DNA of 64,000 nt from Jejuia rubra (GTDB lineage: Bacteria > Bacteroidota > Bacteroidia > Flavobacteriales > Flavobacteriaceae). The position numbers and the translations under genes are program-made. Position 1 is the stretch's first letter. The number at the start of each line of letters is the position of its first letter. The stretch is taken from assembly GCF_042684665.1 (NCBI RefSeq), contig NZ_JBHULY010000034.1:186001-250000 (forward strand), in the 5' to 3' direction. The notes under the pieces were generated by a model. That model made no database searches, was not told the DNA's origin, and saw only the letters and a program-made list of their open reading frames with translations. Of the stretch, positions 18,151-25,835 are shown in pieces.

Positions 18151-18208
18151 GATGTTGCGACAACATCGAATACAGCAAATTATCCTTATAGCATGTGCTA
18201 TAGGATAA
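18151..18208. promoter_or_regulatory. Two adjacent strong hairpins upstream of the efflux pump gene
   Basis: GATGTTG (18151-18157) and CAACATC (18161-18167) are exact complements around a 3-nt loop. A second near-perfect stem lies at 18180-18193 and 18196-18208, with one bulged base and a 2-nt loop. Both lie in the leader of cusA on the minus strand, just after the HYC_CC_PP gene. They could be a partial terminator or attenuator that sets pump levels, or a palindromic operator. Neither has a T run. Confidence 0.5.
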
Positions 18209-18227
18209 ACAGTCTATTGTTTAAAAA

Positions 18228-18641
18228 TCAAATTAAATAAGTCTCGTCAATTTTGTAGAGTTGCCTTATAACGAGTGGCGGTTTGTATTCTTCGTAAGAA
18301 GATACATTTTCATTTAAACCTTCAAAAAGATCAATATAAGTAGATATAAATGAAGCTATAAATACTTGTTGGTCGAAAGTTAATTTATCAAAAGATATTT
18401 TTAACTCATCCTGACCTTCAATAGTAATTTGCTCATCTGTGCAACAATTCTTTTTTGTAACACTACAATCAGAACTTGAAGGATTTTGCATTTCCATGCC
18501 ACAACCTTTTGCTTTATGGAATACAGCAGTCTCAACCAAAGTGTCTCCACAATAATGCATATCTATTGTAAACGACATTGTAGAAAATAAGACTACAAAA
18601 GCCATTAAGAATGACATTATTTTATGGAATACTTGTTTCAT
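18228..18641 (-). CDS. HYC_CC_PP family secreted protein
   Basis: The 137-aa product uses the ATG at 18641 (MKQVFHKI); an in-frame upstream start at 18671 would place the -7 promoter element inside the gene. It has a signal-like hydrophobic N-terminus. The motifs naming the family appear in order: H-Y-C-G-D, K-G-C-G-M, C-S-V-T-K-K-N-C-C and Y-K-P-P. Members are small exported Cys-rich proteins found near metal transport genes in Bacteroidota, and a metal-binding role is presumed. It is the first gene after a good promoter and precedes the pump genes. Confidence 0.75.
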   Translation of the reverse strand: MKQVFHKIMSFLMAFVVLFSTMSFTIDMHYCGDTLVETAVFHKAKGCGMEMQNPSSSDCSVTKKNCCTDEQITIEGQDELKISFDKLTFDQQVFIASFISTYIDLFEGLNENVSSYEEYKPPLVIRQLYKIDETYLI

Positions 18642-18649
18642 ATCTGATA

Positions 18650-18657
18650 CAAAGGTA
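18650..18657 (-). promoter_or_regulatory. Bacteroidota -7 promoter element TACCTTTG
   Basis: The minus strand reads TACCTTTG at 18657-18650, a perfect match to TAnnTTTG, ending 9 nt before the chosen ATG at 18641. No clear -33 TTG at ideal spacing was found. It supports the start choice and an independent transcript for the HYC_CC_PP-pump operon. Confidence 0.6.
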
Positions 18658-18729
18658 GAAAATTTTAACAAATACAGTTTTAATTAACAGAAGTTTAATA
18701 CCTTAATTTAAACACATTACTTGTGTAAT

Positions 18730-18936
18730 TTAACAACAACTTTTATTTTCTTGAATTGGTGGACAAGGTACATTCCCGTAAGAACAATAAACACAACAAT
18801 CTCCCTCCTTTGGTTTCAAAACCGTTTTACAATTTTCACACTCATAAAAGAATTGACAGGCATTTGTTGGCATGTCTTCTACTTTTTTATTACCGCAGTT
18901 TGGACAAGTGATTTCTGATTTTAATATAGTTTGCAT
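18730..18936 (-). CDS. GDCCVxC-motif zinc-ribbon-like protein
   Basis: This 68-aa Cys-rich protein has C-P-N-C (11-14), C-E-N-C (33-36), the signature G-D-C-C-V-Y-C (45-51), C-P-P (58-60) and a terminal C-C. In databases this small family is known as GDCCVxC-domain (seleno)protein, with selenocysteine in some members. Here every position is a normal cysteine codon. It overlaps merTP by one base (TAATG), so it is translated with it. It is probably a cytosolic soft-metal-binding or trafficking protein; the biochemistry is not established from sequence. Confidence 0.8.
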   Translation of the reverse strand: MQTILKSEITCPNCGNKKVEDMPTNACQFFYECENCKTVLKPKEGDCCVYCSYGNVPCPPIQENKSCC

Positions 18937-19529
18937 TAGTTTTCTTTTTTATCAGTTACTTTATATCCTGTAGAATTAATTGCTTTCTCAATTTCTAATT
19001 CATTTGTTTTGGTAATGTCAAACTCAATGATTGCACTACCATTTTCGTATAATGTTTTTGAGTTTACAATTCCGTTGAGTTTATTTACTTCGTGGTTTAT
19101 GTGTGTTTCACAACTCGCACAGGTCATTCCACTTATTTTATACTCTGTTGTTTTTATATTTGATTTATCAACTACTATGACTTGTTTTTTGGTGCTTGGA
19201 TAAAAAACACCTGAATAATATGGAAACGCCAACATAATAACTGCGAATACTGCTACAACTCCTAAAAAGGTTTTCGATTGAATGAATTTTGGTTTTTCAT
19301 CCGTTTCACATTCGCAGTCTATTTCTTTTTCTGGCTTCAATTTTTGATACCAAGCAAAAAGAAGAACTAATATGGTTAGCCCTATTAAATAAGGTCTAAA
19401 TGGTTCTATCCAAGAAAATGTTGAAGCTACACCGCTTGTTCCTGCTATTAAAGCCAAAACAGGTGTTATACAACATAATGAAGCAGTAATAGCTGTTAAG
19501 ATACTTGTAACCGCTAATTTATTTTTCAT
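18936..19529 (-). CDS. merTP: MerTP-type metal transport protein (MerT-MerP fusion)
   Basis: In this 197-aa fusion, residues 1-110 are MerT-like: three hydrophobic helices with the metal-binding pair C19-C20 in the first helix (S-L-C-C-I-T-P-V) and a cysteine-containing cytoplasmic loop (D-C-E-C-E). Residues 125-197 form an HMA domain with loop G-M-T-C-A-S-C (C137, C140), as in MerP. MerT/MerP import Hg(II) for reduction by MerA, but no merA, merB or MerR-type regulator is seen here, so a broader metal role is possible. It is translationally coupled to the GDCCVxC gene and lies 61 bp after the Fur-family gene. Confidence 0.85.
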   Translation of the reverse strand: MKNKLAVTSILTAITASLCCITPVLALIAGTSGVASTFSWIEPFRPYLIGLTILVLLFAWYQKLKPEKEIDCECETDEKPKFIQSKTFLGVVAVFAVIMLAFPYYSGVFYPSTKKQVIVVDKSNIKTTEYKISGMTCASCETHINHEVNKLNGIVNSKTLYENGSAIIEFDITKTNELEIEKAINSTGYKVTDKKEN

Positions 19530-19552
19530 AATTTCTTTAATTCATTGAGTAC

Positions 19553-19592
19553 AAAAATGCAATTAAAAAGAGTGCAATGGAAGTGCATTTTT
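19553..19592. promoter_or_regulatory. Inverted repeat upstream of merTP, candidate operator
   Basis: AAAAATGCA (19553-19561) and TGCATTTTT (19584-19592) are exact inverted copies with 22 bp between them, and a third GTGCAA lies inside. The site is directly upstream of merTP (start 19529) and touches the end of the Fur-family gene. It could be bound by that regulator or act as an RNA hairpin separating the two genes. Confidence 0.5.
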
Positions 19593-20004
19593 AGCTGCTA
19601 CATTTATCACAAATACCTTTTACAACCAAATTTACATTTTCTGAAATAAAGCCCTCTGGCACTTTTATTTGTGGAATTTTATGGTCGGTCAAACAAGTGG
19701 TTTCATTACAATTATTACAATGAAAATGTAAGTGTAAATCGTTTTTTATATCGCAATTACATCCTTCTTCACATAGTGCATATTTCGTAATTCCTGTGCC
19801 ATCATCAATTTGATGAACAATAACTTTTTCTTCAAATGTTTTAATAGTCCTGTATAAAGTTGTTCTATCTGCTTTTTCAAATGCGTTTTCTATATCACTC
19901 AAAGTTACTGCTACCTTTTTTTCTGCAAGAAACTTATATATCAATAAACGCATTGCTGTTACACGAATATTTTTTGATTCTAATAATTGTTCTATTGTTT
20001 TCAT
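19591..20004 (-). CDS. Fur-family metal-responsive repressor
   Basis: The 137-aa protein has the Fur fold. A winged helix with recognition segment D-R-T-T-L-Y-R-T-I lies at 46-54, followed by the dimerisation domain with H-L-H-F-H-C-N-N-C (91-99) and I-C-D-K-C (131-135). The four cysteines C96, C99, C132 and C135 form the structural zinc site. An additional Cys-rich segment, C-E-E-G-C-N-C (78-84), is unusual and could be a sensing site for a thiophilic metal. It sits 2 bp after the TonB receptor and before merTP, so it probably regulates its own operon. Which metal it senses (Fe, Zn, Cu or Hg) is not decided by sequence. Confidence 0.85.
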   Translation of the reverse strand: MKTIEQLLESKNIRVTAMRLLIYKFLAEKKVAVTLSDIENAFEKADRTTLYRTIKTFEEKVIVHQIDDGTGITKYALCEEGCNCDIKNDLHLHFHCNNCNETTCLTDHKIPQIKVPEGFISENVNLVVKGICDKCSS

Positions 20005-20006
20005 AA

Positions 20007-22193
20007 CTAATCGTGGTCTTCGTTTCCAAAGGGTTTAATAATAAGTCCTACACTAAAAATAAAACCATCTGTAGGTGCATATATTTCTGGAAAAACAGGG
20101 TTTTCGTGTGGGGGTAATACTAAAGGCGAAAACCTACTTTGTCTTCTATCCGTAAAATTTTCAAAATTCACAAAAACACTTCCCAGTTTAAAGTTACGCA
20201 TTAATAGTAAACCCATAGTAACAAAATCTGTAGTCTCTGTTCCATTAGATAAAAACTGTTTGCCTGTGTAATAGGTTTCATAACCAATTCGCCACTTATC
20301 TGACTCGTACATTAATACACTACCTGCATTATGTTTTGCTGTTAATGGCTTTTGAGGATTACCAGGCAAGTAATTAAGTTTAGTATCAATAAAGGCATAG
20401 TTTAAAAACCATCGAAAGTCTTTGTAAGTAAATTTAATATTTGTCTCTGCTCCTTTACTAAAAATTTTATCTGGTGCATTTTCAAACTGAAACAAACCAT
20501 TGTCGGTTGAATTTAAAAGCAATCCATCATTTATTGCTGTAACATAGAATAATTGATTCACAGAAAAACCAATCTCATCAGATAAGCGTGTTTTGTAATT
20601 CACATCAAAATTAACACCATAAGAACGTTCTGCATCTACTGTAGATTTGTCTATAGCAAGCACATTTTCAAAATTGATATACTCCGCTTCCTCTGTAAAA
20701 ATATCTGGAATTTTATAACCTAAACCACCTCCAATACGACTTGAAAATCCATTATCATTTTTATATAGCAACGAAACTCTTGGTAGTGGAAAAAAACCGA
20801 AATCATTATTGTAATCTGCTCTTAATCCTGTTTCCAATATCCAATTATCAGATATGTCGTAGATATTATTTGCAAATGCTCCAAAGGTCACATCTTTTTG
20901 GTCTCGCTGTAATGGTGTATTATCATTTTCATCAAAGTTTGAAGTATATAAATTAGCTCCAATAATCCAATCTGTTTTTTCTGACGCTTTGCTATATGTG
21001 ATTTCAGTAAAGGTATTAGTCTGTTTACCATCAAAATTGAAATTAGGAACAGTTAAATTTCTATCGAAAAAAGACACACTATTTTTAAATTGTAATGAGC
21101 TAACAGAATCTAATTGGGTTTCATATACAAATTGACTGCTTAATCGTTTTGAATTGTTCTCTTCTGTATATTGATGGATGCCATCTTGACCATTTTCAAT
21201 TTTGGTAATATCTCCACCAATTCTATCGTCATACGTACCGTTTAACCCAAACCAAAGTGTTGTTTTATCTGATGGATAATAAAACAGTTTAGGATTAAAA
21301 GAAATTGATGTTGTTTTTGGTAGGTTACTAAAGCCATCATCTTCTGGGTCGTATGCTTTTTGATAATGACCAGAGCCATAAAGTGAAAAACCAAATTTTT
21401 TATTTCGTTTGCTATAAAACACATTGGCTGTACTTCCTAACGCTTGTGTCTGCGTGAGCATTATATCTAATGCAGGTTCTTCATCTGGTGTTTTAGATAC
21501 CATATTTACCAATCCTGCTATTGCACCACCTCCATAAAGCGTTGATGAACTTCCTTTGATAATCTCAAATTGCTTTAGGTCTAAAGGTGGTATTTGTAGA
21601 ATACTTAATCCACTTGAAAAACCACTGTATAAGGGAAAACCATCCCTTAAAAGTTGAGTGTACTTACCATCTAAGCCTTGAATACGGATATTGGTACTCC
21701 CACTACTTAATGAGGTTTGTTGCATCTGTATTCCTGTGCTTTCTCGAAGTACCATAGAGATATTGGTAGGATTCATTATTGCTTTTTCCCCTAATTCCTC
21801 TGCACCAATAAACTCGATACGTGTTGGTATCTTCCTAACTGTTCTTGTACTTCTTGTAGATTGAAGTACAACTTCATCCAATTCATTACCTCTTTCTTTT
21901 AGTTTAAATATTAATTCTGTTTTGCTTGGAGCCTGAATTGTGGTTTCCAATGTTTCAAAACCCAAAAAGGAAATTATTATTTGGTGCTGACCGTCTGGTA
22001 TTTCTGTAAATTTGACAATACCATCAAAATTGGTTACAGCTCCTTTTTCTAATGCTTCAAAGTAAACTGTAGCACCCATTAGAGGCACGTTTTCAGCCTC
22101 TATAATGACTTTTATTTGTATGTCTGATGTTTGTGCCTTTAATGATAGGCAAAGTATTAAAATGAGCTTTATGCTCAATATGTATTTATTCAT
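20007..22193 (-). CDS. TonB-dependent outer-membrane receptor, metal-operon associated
   Basis: The 728-aa protein has a signal peptide (1-20), a carboxypeptidase-regulatory-like beta domain (22-100), a plug domain (about 120-235, including S-S-T-L-Y-G-G-G-A-I-A-G-L-V-N) and a C-terminal 22-strand barrel ending in F-S-V-G-L-I-I-K-P-F. It imports a ligand through the outer membrane using TonB energy. Position at the head of a Fur-merTP operon suggests a metal or metallophore ligand. The frame is complete. The 2-bp gap to the Fur gene indicates a common transcript. Confidence 0.88.
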   Translation of the reverse strand: MNKYILSIKLILILCLSLKAQTSDIQIKVIIEAENVPLMGATVYFEALEKGAVTNFDGIVKFTEIPDGQHQIIISFLGFETLETTIQAPSKTELIFKLKERGNELDEVVLQSTRSTRTVRKIPTRIEFIGAEELGEKAIMNPTNISMVLRESTGIQMQQTSLSSGSTNIRIQGLDGKYTQLLRDGFPLYSGFSSGLSILQIPPLDLKQFEIIKGSSSTLYGGGAIAGLVNMVSKTPDEEPALDIMLTQTQALGSTANVFYSKRNKKFGFSLYGSGHYQKAYDPEDDGFSNLPKTTSISFNPKLFYYPSDKTTLWFGLNGTYDDRIGGDITKIENGQDGIHQYTEENNSKRLSSQFVYETQLDSVSSLQFKNSVSFFDRNLTVPNFNFDGKQTNTFTEITYSKASEKTDWIIGANLYTSNFDENDNTPLQRDQKDVTFGAFANNIYDISDNWILETGLRADYNNDFGFFPLPRVSLLYKNDNGFSSRIGGGLGYKIPDIFTEEAEYINFENVLAIDKSTVDAERSYGVNFDVNYKTRLSDEIGFSVNQLFYVTAINDGLLLNSTDNGLFQFENAPDKIFSKGAETNIKFTYKDFRWFLNYAFIDTKLNYLPGNPQKPLTAKHNAGSVLMYESDKWRIGYETYYTGKQFLSNGTETTDFVTMGLLLMRNFKLGSVFVNFENFTDRRQSRFSPLVLPPHENPVFPEIYAPTDGFIFSVGLIIKPFGNEDHD

Positions 22194-22243
22194 TGAAATT
22201 ATAATTGTGATTAACTAAATATTTGATTTAAAATCGTGTTATT

Positions 22244-22561
22244 TTAGCTAATGACTTGTGGCGGTTGCCAGATATTGGAATGTAAATCAAACCTATATAT
22301 AGGTTGATATGTGAAAATTAATTCGGTAGAAATAGTTAATTGTAAGATAAAGTCATAAGAAACTAAAGGCTCATAGGTAATTGACATACCACAACAATTA
22401 CAAATACAGGTTACAGGACAAGAATCGTCCGTATCTTCTTGATGATTGTGTTGAACACTAATTTCCTCGTGTTGCTCATCTTCGAGATTTTGTCCATCAG
22501 AACATGGCATTGCAGATAAAGCAAATATTGTTATGGCTAATATGAGGCTTAAAGATTTCAT
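22244..22561 (-). CDS. Small secreted Cys/His-rich protein (DUF6660-like)
   Basis: The 105-aa product is read from the ATG at 22561; a GTG directly before it is less likely. It has a signal peptide ending near M-P-C-S-D, an acidic His-containing segment (H-N-H-Q-E-D-T-D-D) and the cluster C-P-V-T-C-I-C-N-C-C-G. It ends in W-Q-P-P-Q. This matches, from memory, flavobacterial DUF6660 proteins found beside metal receptors; the assignment is moderate. It is a likely periplasmic metal-binding protein and the first gene of the receptor-Fur-merTP operon. Confidence 0.65.
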   Translation of the reverse strand: MKSLSLILAITIFALSAMPCSDGQNLEDEQHEEISVQHNHQEDTDDSCPVTCICNCCGMSITYEPLVSYDFILQLTISTELIFTYQPIYRFDLHSNIWQPPQVIS

Positions 22562-22566
22562 CACAG

Positions 22567-22574
22567 CAAAGGTA
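22567..22574 (-). promoter_or_regulatory. -7 promoter element TACCTTTG at head of metal operon
   Basis: The minus strand reads TACCTTTG at 22574-22567, ending 6 nt before the ATG at 22561. A transcript starting the usual 5-7 nt downstream would begin at or next to the start codon, so it would be leaderless or nearly so. No -33 element was convincingly located. Confidence 0.6.
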
Positions 22575-22752
22575 AAAATTTAATCATGCAATGGTTGTGC
22601 AAAAGGCATTTTGAGTCTATTTAGTATTGCAATCAATATTATTTTAAAATAATTATGTAAATAAAGAGTGTTTCCAAAACATTTTACCTGTAACTAAATA
22701 ACAGACTTCCTTTTAATGAGTTGAATAATATTCGTTTTCAAAACAAAATAAT

Positions 22753-24480
22753 TTATAAAGCATAGTTTTGTAACCTTACCTGCACATCATCTATTGTTAT
22801 TTTTCTATGCTTTTCCATTTTAATTGTATTCGCCCATTGTGTTTGCCTTTTTTTAGCATCTACAACATGCAATGTTAAGCTATCCATTAAATACAATTCA
22901 TCCTCAATAGGTAATTTGTAACTAATTGTAATTTCAAACAGTTTACTTTCGGGCTTCCATTTTACCAGTATGTTCTTTATAAACTTTCTAAATGTTTTTT
23001 GTCTTTCTAAAAAAGGTAATTTTAAAGCGAGATACCCCTTAAAAACAGCGTCGGTGTAATTCTTCATAAAATCAGGGTGTGTATCTTCAAAAGGGTAATC
23101 TATATATGAATGAGCGATGCTTGTTAGTTCTTCAATTTCTCTTAAAATATTTGTATCTCCTTTAAGCGATTTCAAGCTTTCTTCGATATTAGCTTTCTTT
23201 ATTTTAATCTCATTTGCTTTACTATCTAACCTTTTAACTTGTCTGAAATATTGTACTTTATTATAAGTGCGGTCTGCAAGGTAGTTTTCTACACTTAACT
23301 TGTTATTTTCTATGTTTTTTAAGTCAGCTTCGAGACTTTTAATTCTTGTTTGGAGTTCTTCTCGTTTATCTGAATTATTATCAGAAAATGATTCCTTAAC
23401 TGTACTGTAGAGATTTCCATATATTAATTTAGTTATTATTGAATCAAGTACATTAACTGGAATGTATTTAGAATTACACTTTTTTTCCTTGTACCTTTTT
23501 CCTGCGCATCCATAATAATTTTCAAGTTTATTAGAACGTCCATTTAAAGATTGTCCGCATCCACATTGCAATAAAGGAGTTAGAAGATATTTGTGGTCTG
23601 TACTTTTCCCTCTTAGAGAACCTTTATTTCTATTGATATAACTATTATTAGCTTTTTCCCATGTTATTGGGTCAACGACTATGGGAGCATCAAAAAATTC
23701 ATCTCCCCATCGTCTTTTTCCTTTATAGATTGGGTTTCTTATAATTTGTAAGATAGTGCCAGTAGTCCAAGTAGAATTAGCTTTATCATAAATTCTGGTT
23801 TCATTTCTTCCTTTATGAATAATCTTATTAGTCCCCCCAATTTTGTTATATCTGGTAGGAATATCATTATCAATAAGCCAATTTCTAATCTCTGTAGATG
23901 TTTTTCCATCAATAAAATCATCAAAGATTTTCTTAACTATTTCAGACTCTTCATTATCAATTTTTAGATAGTTGTTTTTATCTTTTGTGTAGCCATAAGG
24001 TAGTACCGCTCCATTTACTTTTCCTTCTTCTGCTTTAGACCTAAGAGTCCCTTTTATTTTAATCGAAGTTAAGTCCACAAAAAATTCATCGGTAGCAGAT
24101 AAAATATTATGCAAAAGTTTTGAGTGAGGGTCAGTCCAATCAAATCTACCTGATTTGAAATAAAGTTCAACATTTTTTCTTTTGACGATAGCTAAGAACT
24201 TACTTTGAGTTTCAATATTACGATACAGCCTACTTGTGTCATAAGCAAAAACAGCTTTAATATTGGAGTCTTTTGCATTTATCTTTTGAAGCATATCCAT
24301 TAACACAGGTCTATCTTGTAAATCAAGTTTACCTGAACTGGTATCTTCAATAAATAGCAATGGTTCTAAATCAAGTTCCTTAGCTTTAATTCTTCCTTCT
24401 TTTTCCTGTTCGTCAATAGATGTAGAATCCCTATCTTTATTTTCTTGTGATTTACGACAGTATATCGCTAACTGCGCCAT
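22753..24480 (-). CDS. Large serine recombinase (site-specific integrase)
   Basis: The 575-aa protein has an N-terminal resolvase catalytic domain with Y-C-R-K-S-Q (catalytic S11) and D-T-S-R-L-Y-R-N (81-88). A Recombinase domain (about 155-280) with the P-Y-G-Y turn follows, then a zinc ribbon with C306, C308, C325 and C335. The next part is a long coiled coil (about 370-450, starting R-E-E-L-Q-T-R-I-K-S-L-E). These enzymes join short attP and attB sites without needing homology. Its place at the island edge, next to trmH and transcribed away from it, fits the integrase of this element. It appears intact. Confidence 0.9.
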   Translation of the reverse strand: MAQLAIYCRKSQENKDRDSTSIDEQEKEGRIKAKELDLEPLLFIEDTSSGKLDLQDRPVLMDMLQKINAKDSNIKAVFAYDTSRLYRNIETQSKFLAIVKRKNVELYFKSGRFDWTDPHSKLLHNILSATDEFFVDLTSIKIKGTLRSKAEEGKVNGAVLPYGYTKDKNNYLKIDNEESEIVKKIFDDFIDGKTSTEIRNWLIDNDIPTRYNKIGGTNKIIHKGRNETRIYDKANSTWTTGTILQIIRNPIYKGKRRWGDEFFDAPIVVDPITWEKANNSYINRNKGSLRGKSTDHKYLLTPLLQCGCGQSLNGRSNKLENYYGCAGKRYKEKKCNSKYIPVNVLDSIITKLIYGNLYSTVKESFSDNNSDKREELQTRIKSLEADLKNIENNKLSVENYLADRTYNKVQYFRQVKRLDSKANEIKIKKANIEESLKSLKGDTNILREIEELTSIAHSYIDYPFEDTHPDFMKNYTDAVFKGYLALKLPFLERQKTFRKFIKNILVKWKPESKLFEITISYKLPIEDELYLMDSLTLHVVDAKKRQTQWANTIKMEKHRKITIDDVQVRLQNYAL

Positions 24481-24593
24481 ATATAACTAAACTTTTGTTT
24501 GGATAAAGATAGCTATTTAAATTTTTGTTTTACACAAATTTGTTTACAGCTCCAGTAAGTACAACAATATGCTTTTTCATACTTTAAAAATAC

Positions 24594-24601
24594 TAACTTT
24601 G
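24594..24601 (+). promoter_or_regulatory. -7 promoter element TAACTTTG of trmH
   Basis: TAACTTTG matches TAnnTTTG and ends 5 nt before the trmH ATG at 24607, so the transcript is probably leaderless. The proximity also limits the island's right border: integration must have occurred upstream of this element for trmH to remain expressed. Confidence 0.55.
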
Positions 24602-24606
24602 GCCTT

Positions 24607-25266
24607 ATGGTCGATAAAAATCTTTTGGAGTATTTAGAATCCTATTTAACCGAGGCAAGACGAGAAAAATTTCAGCGGGTATTGTCGCAACGCACCAAGC
24701 ATTTTACGGTGGCTACTGAGGATGTGTATCAGTTGCACAACACCAGTGCCGTAATCAGAAGTTGTGATGTTTTCGGTATTCAAGAAGTTAGCATCGTTGA
24801 GGAACGGAACTCTAAACGCATAGACAGAGAAATTGCGATGGGCGCACAAAAGTGGGTGGACCTCAATCGGTTTCATTCCGTAAAAGCGTGTATCGGTGAT
24901 TTAAAAGACAAAGGCTATCAAATTGTAGCCACCACCCCGCATCAAAAAGACTGCGATTTGGACGATTTTGATATTTCAAAAAAATCCTGCTTTTTCTTCG
25001 GAAGGGAAACCGAAGGCCTTTCGGAAGAGGTTTTAAATGCAGCCAATTGTTTTTTAAAAATTCCAATGGTGGGCTTTACCGAAAGTTTAAACATTTCAGT
25101 TTCTGCCGCTATCATTTTACAACATGTGACTGCTAAGCTGAGACAATCTGATTTCGATTGGCAATTACCTGAAAATGAAATGCTTGAAAAGCGTTTGGAC
25201 TGGTGCAAAAAAACAATAAAAAGTTATGATGATATTGTAAACCGTTTTTATCAATCCAAAAAATAA
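24607..25266 (+). CDS. trmH: tRNA (guanosine-2'-O)-methyltransferase TrmH
   Basis: This 219-aa SPOUT-class methyltransferase uses S-adenosylmethionine to methylate the 2'-O of G18 in tRNA. The conserved motifs of the knotted SpoU fold are present: an H-N-T-S-A-V-I-R-S-C-D segment (motif 1, with the catalytic arginine), F-F-F-G-R-E-T-E-G-L-S (motif 2) and L-N-I-S-V-S-A-A-I-I-L (motif 3). Length and start match E. coli TrmH-like proteins. It is the first core gene after the island and starts a short plus-strand run with the SRPBCC and VOC genes. Confidence 0.9.
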   Translation: MVDKNLLEYLESYLTEARREKFQRVLSQRTKHFTVATEDVYQLHNTSAVIRSCDVFGIQEVSIVEERNSKRIDREIAMGAQKWVDLNRFHSVKACIGDLKDKGYQIVATTPHQKDCDLDDFDISKKSCFFFGRETEGLSEEVLNAANCFLKIPMVGFTESLNISVSAAIILQHVTAKLRQSDFDWQLPENEMLEKRLDWCKKTIKSYDDIVNRFYQSKK

Positions 25267-25302
25267 CTATCTTTATAGGGCTGACTACAAAACCTCCACA
25301 TC

Positions 25303-25830
25303 ATGATGATTCTTCTTTATCTTCTGATAGCTCTTGTCCTTATTTTTATAATTCTGATGCTCGTGGCGCCAAAGAAATTTGATGTCAAACGAAGTATTCT
25401 TGTCGATAAACCCACTCCTGAGGTATTTGACTATTTGAAATTTATCAAAAATCAGGATGAATGGTCGCCATGGAAAAAGAAAGATCCAAAGATGAAACAG
25501 GAATATGTGGGCACGGATGGCGAAGTGGGTTTTTTGGCCAAATGGGAAGGCAACAAGGATGTTGGCGAAGGCGAACAGCAAATCACCAAAATTACCGAGA
25601 ATGAAGTAATTGAATCTCGGCTTCGGTTTTTTAAACCATGGAAATCAGAATCGGATGCCTATTTGAAACTAGAAAGTATTGGCCACAAGCGAACCAAAGT
25701 CATTTGGGGATTTAAGGGAGAAAGCAAGCCACCTTCAAATGTGTTTTTCATGTTTTTCAATATGGATAAAGCGGTCGGTAAGGACTTTGAAGAGGGGCTG
25801 TTAAGTCTAAAAACAATTTTAGAGAAATAA
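25303..25830 (+). CDS. SRPBCC-family membrane-anchored protein
   Basis: The 175-aa protein has one N-terminal hydrophobic helix (residues 1-21) followed by a START/polyketide-cyclase-like (SRPBCC) domain: F-D-V-K-R-S-I-L-V-D-K-P-T-P-E-V-F-D-Y, W-S-P-W-K-K-K-D-P and V-I-W-G-F-K-G. Such domains bind hydrophobic ligands, and no catalytic residues can be named. The gene lies 36 bp after trmH and 5 bp before the VOC gene, suggesting a shared transcript. A near-consensus -7 element (TATCTTTA) after the trmH stop could add an internal promoter. Confidence 0.8.
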   Translation: MMILLYLLIALVLIFIILMLVAPKKFDVKRSILVDKPTPEVFDYLKFIKNQDEWSPWKKKDPKMKQEYVGTDGEVGFLAKWEGNKDVGEGEQQITKITENEVIESRLRFFKPWKSESDAYLKLESIGHKRTKVIWGFKGESKPPSNVFFMFFNMDKAVGKDFEEGLLSLKTILEK

Positions 25831-25835
25831 AGGCT

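Larger units (their letters stand above)
1..24600. mobile_element. Integrated genomic island (right part), serine-integrase type
   Basis: The stretch carries a partial resolvase, an ArdA-like antirestriction gene, a STAND-type defence candidate and a metal-resistance block, and ends with a large serine integrase about 130 bp before trmH, where compact core genes begin. Base composition is visibly more AT-rich than to the right, most strongly from 1 to 10 kb. No conjugation or replication genes are seen, so the class (ICE, mobilisable island or prophage remnant) cannot be decided. The left end is outside the window, and the right boundary is inferred to lie between 24481 and 24606. Serine-integrase attachment cores are short, so no att site could be picked out by eye. 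Confidence 0.65.

Noticed and set aside
18936..19529. Calling the whole block a mercury-resistance operon
   Set aside because: MerTP alone is insufficient: merA, merB and a MerR-type regulator are absent, and the pump resembles Cu/Ag or Zn/Co types.
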